A program made the translations under genes and the position numbers. A stretch of 64,000 bases of DNA, from assembly GCF_900100045.1 (NCBI RefSeq), contig NZ_FNEA01000004.1, positions 1 to 64,000 of the forward strand, given 5' to 3'. The DNA is from Paracoccus denitrificans (GTDB lineage Bacteria; Pseudomonadota; Alphaproteobacteria; Rhodobacterales; Rhodobacteraceae). The notes under the pieces are model-generated. The model was not told the origin of the DNA. It searched no databases and saw only the letters and a program-made list of their open reading frames with translations. This document shows, piece after piece, positions 27,221 through 38,211 of the stretch (positions are counted from its first letter, which is position 1; every line of letters starts with the position of its first letter).

Positions 27221-29257
27221 ATGAACCCCGAACTGACGCATTGGACCGGCCCGCTGGGCCTGCCGCGTTTCGACCTGATCCGCGACGAGGATTTCGACCC
27301 GGCCTTCGACGCCTGTCTGAAACTGGCCGAAGAGGCGGTCGAGGCCATCGCCGCCAGTCCCGCCCCGCCGACCTTCGACAACACCGTTGCCGCGCTGGAA
27401 AGCGCCGAGGAGCCGCTGAACCGGCTTTGCGCGATCTTCTTCACCTTGGCCGGCGTCGATTCCAACCCGGCGCGCGAGGATCTGCAGCGCCGGATCGCCC
27501 CGCGACTGGCCGCGCATGGCAGCAAGGTCAGCATGGACCCGCGGCTGTTCGACCGGGTCGAGGCGGTGATGCAGGATGCCGACGAGTTGGCGCCCGAAGA
27601 TTGCCGCCTGACGGAACTGACCCTGCGCGGGCTGCGTCGGGCGGGCGCGGGCCTGACCGGCGCGGCACGCGAGCGCATGGCCGCGATCCGCGAGCGGCTG
27701 GCGGTGCTGTCGACCGAATTCGCCCAGAACGTGCTGGCGGACGAGCGCGACTTTACCATGAGCGTCGCCGACAGCGATCTGGCCGGCTTGCCCGACTGGC
27801 TGGTGCGCGCCATGCGAGCCGCTGCGCGCGAGCGCGGGCTTTCGGGCCAGATCGTGACGCTGAATCGCTCGCTGATCGTGCCTTTCCTGGAATATTCCGA
27901 AAAACGGGCCCTGCGCGAAGCGGCTTGGCGGGCATGGTGCGCGCGCGGCTCGGGGCAGGGCGCGGGCGGGGCCGCGACCGACAACCGCCCCATCGCCGCC
28001 GAGATCTTGCAATTGCGGCACGAGCGCGCCCGGCTTCTGGGCTATGCGGATTTCGCCAGCTACAAGCTGGAGCCCGAGATGGCGAAAACTGCCGAAAACG
28101 TCGAGGCGCTGCTGACCGAGGTCTGGGCCGCCGCCAAGGCCCGGGCCGATGCCGATGCCGCGCAGTTGACCGGGATGCTGCACGAGAACGGCGTGAACGG
28201 CGCGCTGGAGCCCTGGGACTGGCGCTTCTATGCCGAGCGGCGGCGCAAGGCCGAACACGACCTGGATGAGGCCGAGGTCAAGCCCTACCTGACGCTGGAG
28301 GCCATGCTGGGCGCGGTTTTCGACACGGCGCAACGGTTGTTCGGGATCGAGATGCGCGCATTCGACGCGCCGCTCTGGTCCCCCGATGCGCGGGCGTGGG
28401 AGGTGACGCGGAACGGCTGGCACATGGCGGTGTTCGTCGGCGACTACTACGCCCGGCCCGGCAAGCGCTCGGGGGCCTGGTGCTCGTCCCTGCAGCAGCA
28501 GCACAAGATCGGGGCGGGGCAGCGTCCCATCGTGGTGAATGTCTGCAACTTCACTCCGCCCGAGGCCGAGGGCGCGCCGGCCTATCTGTCCTGGGACGAT
28601 GCCCATACGCTGTTCCACGAATTCGGCCATGCGCTGCACCATATCCTGTCGGATGTGAACTGGCCCTCGATGTCGGGCACCTCGGTCGCGCGCGATTTCG
28701 TCGAATTGCCCAGCCAGCTTTTCGAGCATTGGCTGGAGCGGCCCGAGGTGCTGGACCGCCATGCCCGCCACGCCGAGACCGGCGCGCCGCTGCCCGCCGA
28801 TCTGCGCGACCGCATCCTGGCGGCGGGCAATGCCGACCAGGGCTTTGCCACCACCGAATATCTGGAAAGCGCCTTGGTCGACCTGGCCTTTCACCGCGGC
28901 GAGCCGCCGGCCGATCCCATGGCGCGGCAGGCCGAGGTGCTGGCGGAACTGGGCGCGCCCGCCGCAATTCCCATGCGCCATGCCACGCCGCATTTTGCGC
29001 ATGTCTTTTCCGGAGACGGTTATTCCTCGGGATACTACAGCTATATGTGGTCCGAGGTGATGGATGCTGACGCATTCGCGGCCTTCATGGAAAAGGGCGA
29101 CGCCTTCGATCCCGAAACCGCGAGGCGGCTGGAGCAATGGATCCTGTCCAAGGGCGATTCCCTGCCGGCCGATGAGCTTTGGCTGAAGTTCCGGGGACGA
29201 AAGCCTGGCGTCGAGGCGTTGCTGAAGGGGCGCGGCCTTCTGGCCGAGGCGGACTGA
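27221..29257 (+). CDS. M3-family oligopeptidase (PrlC/Dcp-like)
   Basis: A 678-residue zinc metallopeptidase that degrades short peptides in the cytosol (no signal peptide seen). The active site is FHEFGHALHHIL with zinc ligands His466 and His470 and catalytic Glu467. ARDFVELPSQLFEHW supplies the conserved downstream Glu, and GYSSGYYSYMWSEVMD is the family substrate-binding stretch. The N-terminal region is helical. AGGAGG-like GGAGG precedes ATG 27221. Oligopeptidase A and peptidyl-dipeptidase Dcp are hard to separate by eye; the first seems slightly more likely. Confidence 0.92.
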   Translation: MNPELTHWTGPLGLPRFDLIRDEDFDPAFDACLKLAEEAVEAIAASPAPPTFDNTVAALESAEEPLNRLCAIFFTLAGVDSNPAREDLQRRIAPRLAAHGSKVSMDPRLFDRVEAVMQDADELAPEDCRLTELTLRGLRRAGAGLTGAARERMAAIRERLAVLSTEFAQNVLADERDFTMSVADSDLAGLPDWLVRAMRAAARERGLSGQIVTLNRSLIVPFLEYSEKRALREAAWRAWCARGSGQGAGGAATDNRPIAAEILQLRHERARLLGYADFASYKLEPEMAKTAENVEALLTEVWAAAKARADADAAQLTGMLHENGVNGALEPWDWRFYAERRRKAEHDLDEAEVKPYLTLEAMLGAVFDTAQRLFGIEMRAFDAPLWSPDARAWEVTRNGWHMAVFVGDYYARPGKRSGAWCSSLQQQHKIGAGQRPIVVNVCNFTPPEAEGAPAYLSWDDAHTLFHEFGHALHHILSDVNWPSMSGTSVARDFVELPSQLFEHWLERPEVLDRHARHAETGAPLPADLRDRILAAGNADQGFATTEYLESALVDLAFHRGEPPADPMARQAEVLAELGAPAAIPMRHATPHFAHVFSGDGYSSGYYSYMWSEVMDADAFAAFMEKGDAFDPETARRLEQWILSKGDSLPADELWLKFRGRKPGVEALLKGRGLLAEAD

Positions 29258-29491
29258 CCCGCTGTCGCGAGGCCGCATGACCCGCGGCGATTCGCTGGCC
29301 GGGTGGCGGTTTTACAGGCGGATTTCACAACCGAAGGATGCATTGCCGCGCTGCATGTCGCGATTGGATCGACATGGACCCGTATATTCCGACAGGCCGG
29401 CGCGAATTTCTTGATGGGTGCGCGGGGTGCGTCCTATCCTCCCGCAGGCGGGTCTGGTCAGGATATTCGGCGATCTGCCAAGGGGGAAGGC

Positions 29492-30268
29492 ATGCGGATT
29501 TCCAATGCGGCCTCGATGAAAAGCGTCGGCGAAGTGCCGATCGACAAGATGGGGCTCCAACATTATTTCGTCAATTACGATAAATATATCGGCCCGCTTC
29601 GAATGCGGCCGTTGCGATTGCTGGAATTGGGCATAGCGCGAGGCGATTCGCTGAAATACTGGGAATCCTGGCTGCCGAATGCCGAAATCACCGGGCTGGA
29701 CATCAATCCCTGCAAGGCCCGTTTCGAAAGCGGCCGGGTGCGCTGCTATGTCGGCGAACAGCAGGACAAGGCGCTTCTGGACCGGATGGCGGCGGAACGG
29801 GCGCCGCAAGGGTTCGACGTCATCATCGACGATGCCTCGCATGTCGGGCAATTGTCGCGCATCAGTTTCTGGCATCTCTTTGAAAACCACCTCAAGCCGG
29901 GCGGATATTATTTCATCGAGGATTGGGGCACCGGCTATTGGCGGCAATATCCCGACGGCAAATCCTATCGCCCCCGGCCGCCCGGGCTTTCCCCGCGCGA
30001 AAGGCTGCTCGACAGGCTGCATCGATCAGGGCTGGCGCAGGCGATCCATCCGCTGGGCAAGCTGACCGGCTGGATGCGCTGGAACCTGGTGCGGCGGCGG
30101 TTTCACGGCCATGACCGCGGCATGGTCGGCTTCGTCAAGGAACTGATCGACGAATGCGGGGCCGAGGACATGACCCATCCCGATTTCGGCACCGGCACGC
30201 CGCGCAGCTCGCGCTTTGACTGGATGCGGGTCTCGCTGGGCCATGTGGTGATCCGCAAGGCCGGCTGA
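29492..30268 (+). CDS. Class I SAM-dependent methyltransferase-like protein
   Basis: A 258-residue protein with the SAM-binding start LRLLELGIARGDSLKYW (residues about 34-50), the acidic end of strand 2 (ITGLDINPCKAR), FDVIIDDASHVGQ and GGYYFIEDWGTGYW. This layout fits macrocin/MycE-like O-methyltransferases acting on sugars or other small molecules. Start ATG 29492 follows AAGGGGGAAGG. The first half uses more AT-rich codons (for example gataaatatatc) than its neighbours, and about 230 empty bases precede it, hinting at acquisition. Substrate unknown. Confidence 0.75.
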   Translation: MRISNAASMKSVGEVPIDKMGLQHYFVNYDKYIGPLRMRPLRLLELGIARGDSLKYWESWLPNAEITGLDINPCKARFESGRVRCYVGEQQDKALLDRMAAERAPQGFDVIIDDASHVGQLSRISFWHLFENHLKPGGYYFIEDWGTGYWRQYPDGKSYRPRPPGLSPRERLLDRLHRSGLAQAIHPLGKLTGWMRWNLVRRRFHGHDRGMVGFVKELIDECGAEDMTHPDFGTGTPRSSRFDWMRVSLGHVVIRKAG

Positions 30269-30285
30269 GCGGTCGGCGCCGGGCC

Positions 30286-30888
30286 TCAGTCGCGGATCTC
30301 GTCGGGATCGACGCCCCAGATCGTGGTCTTGGGCACCCAGCCCTTTTCGCCGCCGCCCGAGACCCGGCACCAGTCGACGATGCATTCGTGCAACCGGACG
30401 ATGGCGCCGGCCTCGGCCCGGGCCACCACGCTGGCGCGCGGCTCGGGCCGCGCCAGCAGGTCCAGCATGTCCTTGGTCACGATGGCGGTGCGCACGCCCG
30501 ACAGCAGCGAATAATGCACCCAGCCGCCGGCGCCGTCCTGGTCCTCGACCCGGCGCCAATGGCCGAATTCGGCCACCACGCGCAGCGGCATGCCGGCATG
30601 GCGGAACACCCAGTCGATGCGATGAGACAGGCTGGGGCCGCGCCGGGCATTGCCCTCGCCGCCCTTCAGGCTGACATAGCGCGGTAGCGGCAGGTTGGTC
30701 ACCGACCCGCGGTTCGGGTCGCGCTTGCCGTCCTGATGGCGGCTGATTGTCGCATCGGCGGAAAGCCCGGGGATCTGCTTTGCATCCAGCGTCTCACCCG
30801 GATCGGTGGCCTGCGCCAGCGCCGCCGACCCCAAACACGTCCCCGTCGCCAATATCGCGGCGCCGAGCCAGACCCGTCCTTGCTTCAT
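30286..30888 (-). CDS. Exported SH3-domain protein
   Basis: A 200-residue protein with a signal peptide (residues 1-26, ending SAALAQA). Two bacterial SH3-like domains follow: RYVSLKGGEGNARRGPS to WVHYSLLSG, and RPEPRASVVARAEAGAIVRL to KGWVPKTTIWGV. Such proteins bind cell-wall material in the periplasm or act as scaffolds. ATG 30888 is chosen because the signal sequence begins there. It is divergent from the hydroxyacid dehydrogenase gene, with about 90 bases between. Confidence 0.85.
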   Translation of the reverse strand: MKQGRVWLGAAILATGTCLGSAALAQATDPGETLDAKQIPGLSADATISRHQDGKRDPNRGSVTNLPLPRYVSLKGGEGNARRGPSLSHRIDWVFRHAGMPLRVVAEFGHWRRVEDQDGAGGWVHYSLLSGVRTAIVTKDMLDLLARPEPRASVVARAEAGAIVRLHECIVDWCRVSGGGEKGWVPKTTIWGVDPDEIRD

Positions 30889-30979
30889 CTGCCCGTCCTG
30901 CTTTTTCGGGGTCTTGTGCCTGCCCCGCATCGCGGGCACTTTGCCAAAAGCCGCCCGGCTTTGGAAGAGAGGAGCGACC

Positions 30980-31990
30980 ATGCCAGCCGTTCATGCGACC
31001 GATCCGACCCGCTCGCGCCTTAAAGTTACCGTGACCCGGCGCCTGCCCGAGGCGGTCGAGACCCGGATGTCCGAGCTTTTCGACGTTTCCCTGAACGCCG
31101 AAGACCGCAGGATGAGTCGCGAGGAACTGGTCGCCGCCATGCGCGTCTCGGATGTGCTGGTGCCGACGATCACCGATCATATCGACGCCGCCATGCTGGC
31201 CCAGGCCGGCGACCGGCTGAAGCTGATCGCCAATTACGGCGCGGGGGTGGACCATGTCGACGTGCATTCCGCCCGCCAGCGCGGCATCCTGGTCAGCAAC
31301 ACCCCGGGCGTCGTGACCGAGGACACGGCCGATGTGGTCATGGCGCTGATCCTGGGCGTTACCCGGCGCCTGCCCGAGGGCATGGCCGAGATGCAGGCCG
31401 GCCGCTGGCAGGGCTGGTCGCCCACCGCGCATCTGGGCGGGCGGCTGGGCGGGCGGCGCCTGGGCATCCTGGGCATGGGCCGCATCGGGCAGGCGGTGGC
31501 GCGGCGGGCGAACGCCTTCGGCATGCAGGTGCATTATCACAACCGCCGCCGCCTGCGCCCCGAGGTCGAGGCCGAGTTGCAGGCGACCTACTGGGAAAGC
31601 CTGGACCAGATGCTGGCGCGCATGGATATCGTCAGCGTGAACGCGCCGCATACGCCCTCGACCTTCCATCTGCTGAATGCGCGGCGGTTGAAGCTGCTGA
31701 AGCCCTCGGCCGTGGTGATCAACACCTCGCGCGGCGAGGTCATCGACGAGAACGCGCTGACCCGGATGCTGCGCGCGGGCGAGATCGCGGGTGCCGGCCT
31801 GGACGTTTTCGAGCATGGGCACGAGATCAACCCCCGCCTGCGCGAGCTGCCCAATGTCGTGTTGCTGCCGCATATGGGTTCGGCCACCATCGAGGGGCGG
31901 GTCGAGATGGGCGAGAAAGTCATCATCAACATCAAGACCTTCGCCGACGGCCATCGGCCGCCGGACCTGGTGGTGCCCTCGATGCTGTGA
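30980..31990 (+). CDS. D-isomer 2-hydroxyacid dehydrogenase
   Basis: NAD(P)-dependent reductase of 2-oxo acids, most like glyoxylate/hydroxypyruvate reductases. The 336-residue protein has the dinucleotide loop LGILGMGRIGQAVA, the catalytic Arg in VVINTSRGEVIDE, a Glu in the AGAGLDVFEHG region and the catalytic His in LLPHMGSAT. ATG 30980 has AGGAG in front. A GC-rich hairpin ends the gene at 31996-32017. The substrate cannot be read from sequence alone; a role in C2 or one-carbon metabolism would fit the dimethylglycine dehydrogenase-like neighbour. Confidence 0.9.
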   Translation: MPAVHATDPTRSRLKVTVTRRLPEAVETRMSELFDVSLNAEDRRMSREELVAAMRVSDVLVPTITDHIDAAMLAQAGDRLKLIANYGAGVDHVDVHSARQRGILVSNTPGVVTEDTADVVMALILGVTRRLPEGMAEMQAGRWQGWSPTAHLGGRLGGRRLGILGMGRIGQAVARRANAFGMQVHYHNRRRLRPEVEAELQATYWESLDQMLARMDIVSVNAPHTPSTFHLLNARRLKLLKPSAVVINTSRGEVIDENALTRMLRAGEIAGAGLDVFEHGHEINPRLRELPNVVLLPHMGSATIEGRVEMGEKVIINIKTFADGHRPPDLVVPSML

Positions 31991-31995
31991 TCCCG

Positions 31996-32017
31996 ACGCC
32001 CCGGTTCGCCGGGGCGT
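31996..32017 (+). terminator. Terminator after hydroxyacid dehydrogenase
   Basis: Arms 31996-32004 (acgccccgg) and 32009-32017 (ccggggcgt) with a TTCG loop and a short T run. A perfect 9-bp stem. Confidence 0.75.
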
Positions 32018-32152
32018 TTGCGTCTGGCGTCCTGGCCGAATGCGCCATGTCGTTTTTTGCCCAGAACATGTCGCGGGAAATGCGGGCGCCGCGCGCTGTT
32101 CCGGCTCTAATCGTGACAGGTAGCCCATGCGCGAAATAAGGAGTCGCTTGCG

Positions 32153-34645
32153 ATGAAAACCCATGTGAAGGCCCTTGTGGTCGGAGGCGGCGCGGTCGGC
32201 TGCGGCATCGCGCTGCACCTGGCCCGCGCGGGCTGGGACACGATGCTGGTCGAGCGGGACGAACTGACGGCAGGCTCGACCTGGCATGCCGCGGGTCTCT
32301 TGCCGCTGTTCAACATGGGCTATGCGACCAGCCATATCCACGACTATTCGGTCAAGCTGTATGCCGGGCTGGAGGCCGAGACCGGGCTGAACGCCGGTTT
32401 TACCCGCTGCGGCAACCTGCGCATGGCGCAGACCGATGCGCGGATGGACGAATACATGCTTTACTCTGCCACCGCCGAGACGGTGGGCATCGAGCATGAA
32501 TTCCTGACGCCCCGGCAGATCAAGGATCGCTGGCCGCTGGTCCGTACCGAGGATCTGAAGGGCGCGCTGTTCCATCCGACCGACGGCTATATCAACCCTG
32601 CCGACGTGACCCAGGCCATGGCGCGGGCCGCGCGCATGGCGGGCGCCACCATCGAGCGCAAGATCCAGGTCAACGGCTACGAATGGACCGGCGAGGAATG
32701 GATCGTCACCTGCGAGAAGATGGTCGAGAAGGGCGGCAACCTCGTCTCCTCGGGCGAGCAGTTCGAGATCCGCGCCGAGCATGTCGTGACCGCGACCGGC
32801 AACCACGCGCAGCGCACCGCGCGGCTTCTGGGCATCAAGATCCCCGCCATTCCGGTCGAGCACCAGTATATCGTGACCGAGCCCGACCCGGCGCTGGTCA
32901 AATGGCGCGCCGAGGGCAACCCAGAACACCCGGTGCTGCGCGATGCCGACGCCAAATGGTATGTGCGCGAGGAGCGCGGCGGCTGGATCCTGGGCCCTTA
33001 TGAGCGCAATGCCCCGGCGCGCTTCCTCTATGACGTGCCGGAAAGCTTCCGTGCCGACCTGTTCCCGCTGGATCTGGAACGGATCGAAGAGGAATACATG
33101 TCGATGATCCACCGGCTTCCCACCTCGGAAACCGTGGGCCTCAAGGACGATTTCAACGGTCCGATCTGCTACACGCCCGACGGCAACCCGCTGGTCGGCC
33201 CGGCGCCGGGCCTGCGCAACATGTGGCTGGCCGAGGGTTTCAGCTTTGGCATCACCGCCGCCGGGGGTGTCGGACACTACCTTGCCCAGATGATGACCGA
33301 GGGCGAGGCCGAGATCGACATGGCCAGCCTCGATCCCCGTCGCTTCGGCGGCTGGATGACGACCGAATACGCCGCCCGCAAGAACGAAGAGGCTTACGAG
33401 CATGTCTTCGTCCTGCACCACCCGGACGAGGAACGCGAAGCCTGCCGTCCGCTGCGCACCGCGCCCGCCTATGACCGCCAGAAAGAGGCCGGCGCGCAAT
33501 TCGGCCAGGTGAACGGATGGGAGCGGCCGAACTATTACGCGCCCGCCGGTTTCGACGACCATGCCGCGCGCAGTTTCCGCCGTGGCGGCTGGTGGCAATA
33601 TGCCAAGGCCGAGGCCGAGGCGATCCGGGGCACCGCCGGGCTGATCGACGCCTCGGCATTCGCCAAGCATCGCGTCCATGGCAAGGGGGCGACGGCTTTC
33701 CTCGACTGGTTCACCACCAACAAGCTGCCCAAGGTCGGCCGCATCAACCTGACCTATGCACTGACCGAGGCCGGCACGACGCGGACCGAATACACCATCG
33801 TGCGGCTGGCCGAGGACGACTATTACCTGATTTCGGCCGGTGCCTGGGCGGATTACGACGGCGACCACCTGCGCAAGATGGCCGAGGAGATGGAGGGCGA
33901 ATTCGGCCAGGTGATCGTGCAGGACATCACCACGCAATGGGGCGTCTTCGCCATCGCCGGCCCGAACAGCCGCGCCATCCTCAAGGAACTGGTGCGCGAC
34001 GCCGATCCTGCGACGGCGCTGGGCAACAAGCGTTTCCCCTGGCTTTCGATGCGCAATATCGAGTTGGGCATGTGCCCGGTCCGCGCCATCCGCGTTGCCT
34101 ATACCGGCGAGCTGGGCTGGGAGCTGCACCACCCGATCGAGTTCGGCCGCTATCTCTGGGACCAGTTGGTCGCCGCGGGCGAGAAGCACGGGCTGAAGCT
34201 GGTCGGCGCGCGCGCCCAGAACTGGCTGCGGCAGGAGAAGTCCTATCGCGCCTTCGGCACCGAACTCGGCCGCGACGCGACGCCGCTGGAGGCCGGGCTG
34301 GACCGCTTTGTCGATCTGGACAAGGCGTTCAACGGCAAGCAGGCAATGCTGGACAAGGGCATCCGCAGCAAATGCGTGACCCTGCTGATCGACGGGCCGG
34401 GCGATGCCGATCCCTGGGGGCGCGAGGCGCTTTACGCCGCCGACGGCACCAAGGTCGGGCGCCTGACTTCGGCCGGCTGGTCCGCGGCCTTCGGCAAGTC
34501 CATCGGCATGGGCTATGTCCGTCCCGACCTGGCGGAGCCGGGCACCAGGCTGAAGGTGCGCATGCAGCGCGAGCTGTGGGACGCGGTGGTGACCGAGGAC
34601 AGTCCCTATGATCCCGAGAACAAGGTGATCCGGGTGGACGGCTGA
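32153..34645 (+). CDS. Dimethylglycine/sarcosine dehydrogenase-like flavoenzyme
   Basis: An 830-residue two-part enzyme. The N-terminal DAO-type FAD domain starts VVGGGAVGCGIALHLARAG, and GSTWHAAG includes His45, the position where related enzymes link FAD covalently. The C-terminal half (from about residue 430) is an aminomethyltransferase (GcvT-like) domain: GTAGLIDASAFAKHRVHG, DITTQWGVFAIAGPNSR, and VAYTGELGWELHH. The expected role is oxidative N-demethylation of dimethylglycine, sarcosine or a related methylated amine, with the methyl carbon passed to tetrahydrofolate. AAGGAG precedes the start. Exact substrate not established. Confidence 0.88.
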   Translation: MKTHVKALVVGGGAVGCGIALHLARAGWDTMLVERDELTAGSTWHAAGLLPLFNMGYATSHIHDYSVKLYAGLEAETGLNAGFTRCGNLRMAQTDARMDEYMLYSATAETVGIEHEFLTPRQIKDRWPLVRTEDLKGALFHPTDGYINPADVTQAMARAARMAGATIERKIQVNGYEWTGEEWIVTCEKMVEKGGNLVSSGEQFEIRAEHVVTATGNHAQRTARLLGIKIPAIPVEHQYIVTEPDPALVKWRAEGNPEHPVLRDADAKWYVREERGGWILGPYERNAPARFLYDVPESFRADLFPLDLERIEEEYMSMIHRLPTSETVGLKDDFNGPICYTPDGNPLVGPAPGLRNMWLAEGFSFGITAAGGVGHYLAQMMTEGEAEIDMASLDPRRFGGWMTTEYAARKNEEAYEHVFVLHHPDEEREACRPLRTAPAYDRQKEAGAQFGQVNGWERPNYYAPAGFDDHAARSFRRGGWWQYAKAEAEAIRGTAGLIDASAFAKHRVHGKGATAFLDWFTTNKLPKVGRINLTYALTEAGTTRTEYTIVRLAEDDYYLISAGAWADYDGDHLRKMAEEMEGEFGQVIVQDITTQWGVFAIAGPNSRAILKELVRDADPATALGNKRFPWLSMRNIELGMCPVRAIRVAYTGELGWELHHPIEFGRYLWDQLVAAGEKHGLKLVGARAQNWLRQEKSYRAFGTELGRDATPLEAGLDRFVDLDKAFNGKQAMLDKGIRSKCVTLLIDGPGDADPWGREALYAADGTKVGRLTSAGWSAAFGKSIGMGYVRPDLAEPGTRLKVRMQRELWDAVVTEDSPYDPENKVIRVDG

Positions 34646-34672
34646 TTTCCTCCCCAGCCGCCGCAGGAAGAA

Positions 34673-34698
34673 AGGCCCGCCACCGCGCGGGCCTTTTT
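34673..34698 (+). terminator. Terminator after the flavoenzyme gene
   Basis: Arms 34673-34680 (aggcccgc) and 34687-34694 (gcgggcct), loop CACCGC, T run 34694-34698. Textbook form. Confidence 0.9.
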
Positions 34699-34699
34699 C

Positions 34700-35239
34700 A
34701 TGGCCGTGGTCGAACCTGTCGGGACAGGCCGGCCGGGGTGTTGCGATAGGTTGTTATCCGGCGTCGTGGTTCGGGTCGGGTCCGACCATGGTGCTCCAGT
34801 TCTCATGGAAGCCCAGTTTCTCGCGGTTGCGGCTGTCGGCGGCATTCTCTCGCGTAGCAGAGGGGCCTCCCTCGTCGCGGTTCTCCGTTCCCTTTGGCCC
34901 AAGGATGATGCGGTGGTCTACGTAAGCAGGGGCTCGGTCGGGTGCCAGCCTTCCGCAAGGCTGGTGTTCCATGCCAGCGGTCGTTTGGGGTCATGTCTAG
35001 GTGTTCAGTCCCGGCATCTGGTAGATGGGGTTTAGGATGAATCGATCCGGCTTGAGGTCGCTGTCCCCTCGCGCATCCGGGTTTCGAAACCGTCGCCGGG
35101 ATGCAGGCCCGGCTTGGCGAGCTGGCATTTCGCGGGCCCGAGGCCCGCCATTTCGACAGATGCTCGGGCATGCTCCGCGCTTTCCGGACCTTGACGGGCG
35201 GGGCATCCGTCAGGCGCGGCGCGCGGGGTTCACATATCG
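34700..35239. other. Decayed intergenic region, no intact gene
   Basis: About 540 bases without a convincing gene. On the minus strand, fragments such as RDSDLKPDRFILNPIYQMPG-like (35000-35090) and REKLGFHENWSTM (34765-34810) look like broken protein ends in different frames. They suggest a decayed gene, possibly an SRPBCC-type protein, but this is not firm. Confidence 0.4.
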
Positions 35240-35734
35240 TTATCCCCGCAACGCTTCCAGCCGCCGTGCCAGGTCGTTGCGCAGCGCCATGCGCTCCTCG
35301 GGTGCCAGGAAGGCGCCCAACTCGACCTCGCGCTTGCCGTCGGTCAGCACCAGATAATCCTCGACCGGGCCGTTCTGGCGCAGGGCGAGGCGCACCCAAT
35401 AGGGGTTGGTCTGCCAGATGCGATCAGGTCGTCCAGGGTCGCTGCGGGTCAGGATCAGCCGGTCGCGGTCAAGCAGCATGACCTCGCGCGCCGTGCCGTA
35501 GCTGCGGACGATGCCCTGCCACAGCCCCCAGACCGCCAGTGCCGCAAAGGGCAGGAGCCCCCAGAGCACCTTCGAGCCGACCACGGCCAGCAAGGGCAGC
35601 GCCAGACCCGTCGCGGTCAGGCCGATCACCCAGACGAAGCCCTTGCGGGACAGCGAGCGGTGCGGCCAGACCTCGAGCCGAAAGCATGCGGCCCCGGAAT
35701 TCTCCGGGGCCGCATCATGCCATGCATAGGGCAT
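35240..35734 (-). CDS. DUF2244 membrane protein
   Basis: A 164-residue protein with two adjacent hydrophobic segments (about residues 30-70, VWVIGLTATGLALPLLAVVG and LLPFAALAVWGLW) followed by a strand-rich cytosolic domain (ILTRSDPGRPDRIWQTNPYWVRL, VLTDGKREVELGAFLAPEER). That is the DUF2244 layout. These genes are often linked to cytochrome oxidase in Alphaproteobacteria, and here it follows ctaD by 19 bases. A strong hairpin sits inside the first 50 bases of the gene and may limit read-through from ctaD. Function unknown. Confidence 0.85.
   Translation of the reverse strand: MPYAWHDAAPENSGAACFRLEVWPHRSLSRKGFVWVIGLTATGLALPLLAVVGSKVLWGLLPFAALAVWGLWQGIVRSYGTAREVMLLDRDRLILTRSDPGRPDRIWQTNPYWVRLALRQNGPVEDYLVLTDGKREVELGAFLAPEERMALRNDLARRLEALRG
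35686..35715 (-). terminator. Perfect 13-bp hairpin between ctaD and DUF2244 body
   Basis: Arms 35686-35698 (atgcggccccgga) and 35703-35715 (tccggggccgcat) with loop ATTC. It lies 39 to 68 bases past the ctaD stop, yet inside the start of the DUF2244 frame. On the minus strand it is followed by GCTTTC, a weak U tract, so it may be a partial terminator or attenuator. Confidence 0.6.
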
Positions 35735-35753
35735 CGTTGGATCAATGCGGGGA

Positions 35754-37601
<1,848 letters not shown>

Positions 37602-38069
37602 TCAGTTCGATTCGCCCTCGGCCGCAGCCTCGCCGTCGCCGCCCGCATCGGGCGAGTTCTGGGCCAGGAAGGCCACCACGTCGGCCTGGTTCTTGCCCAT
37701 CTTGAAGGTCATCTTGGTCTTGGCGCCCTTGTCGTCGGTCATCTTGACCAGCCAGGGCTTGGGGTCGGTGACGTATTCGATCAGGTCGGCCTCGGTCCAG
37801 GTCAGGTCGGGGTTCTTTTCGGCGACCTCGAGGATGCCTTCGCCGTATTTGAAGCCCTCCTCCGAGGCGATCTTGCGGCCGACGACGCCGTAAAGGTTGG
37901 GCCCGGTCTTGCCGCCCTTGATGATGTCGGTGCCGTCCGGCGCCTGGATCATGTGGCAAGCCTTGCACTTGTTGAATTCTTTCTCGCCTTTGGCGGCGTC
38001 GCCATCCTGGGCCGCAGCGGGCAGGGCGAGGGTGATGGCGGCGAGAGTGGCATAGATGCTGATCTTCAT
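37602..38069 (-). CDS. cycA: Cytochrome c550
   Basis: Soluble periplasmic electron carrier between the bc1 complex and oxidases or denitrification enzymes. The 155-residue precursor has a signal peptide (residues 1-20, cut before QDGDAAKG), the haem-binding CKACH at 35-39 and the distal haem ligand Met120 (Met100 in mature numbering) in KTKMTF. GGKTGPNLYGVVGR is the class I cytochrome c core, and the acidic tail is typical of Paracoccus. GAGGAA precedes ATG 38069. Several residues (for example HMIQ, DLTWTEAD) differ from the P. denitrificans protein I remember and resemble P. versutus/pantotrophus. Confidence 0.97.
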   Translation of the reverse strand: MKISIYATLAAITLALPAAAQDGDAAKGEKEFNKCKACHMIQAPDGTDIIKGGKTGPNLYGVVGRKIASEEGFKYGEGILEVAEKNPDLTWTEADLIEYVTDPKPWLVKMTDDKGAKTKMTFKMGKNQADVVAFLAQNSPDAGGDGEAAAEGESN

Positions 38070-38211
38070 CGCGTTTCCTCTTGGGTATCGCTCATGTCCG
38101 GGCAACGGACCTCTCCGCTTCCCGATTGACAGGGCTATCATGTGCCAAGCGGGCAGAATACAGGAAAAACGTCGTAGAACGGCTGAGGGAGAATATGTCG
38201 CAGGGCGAAAA

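Noticed and set aside
26408..29278. A 956-codon frame antisense to the M3 peptidase
   Set aside because: Composition is Arg/Gly/His-rich without domains, and the plus strand encodes a clear metallopeptidase with an HEFGH site.
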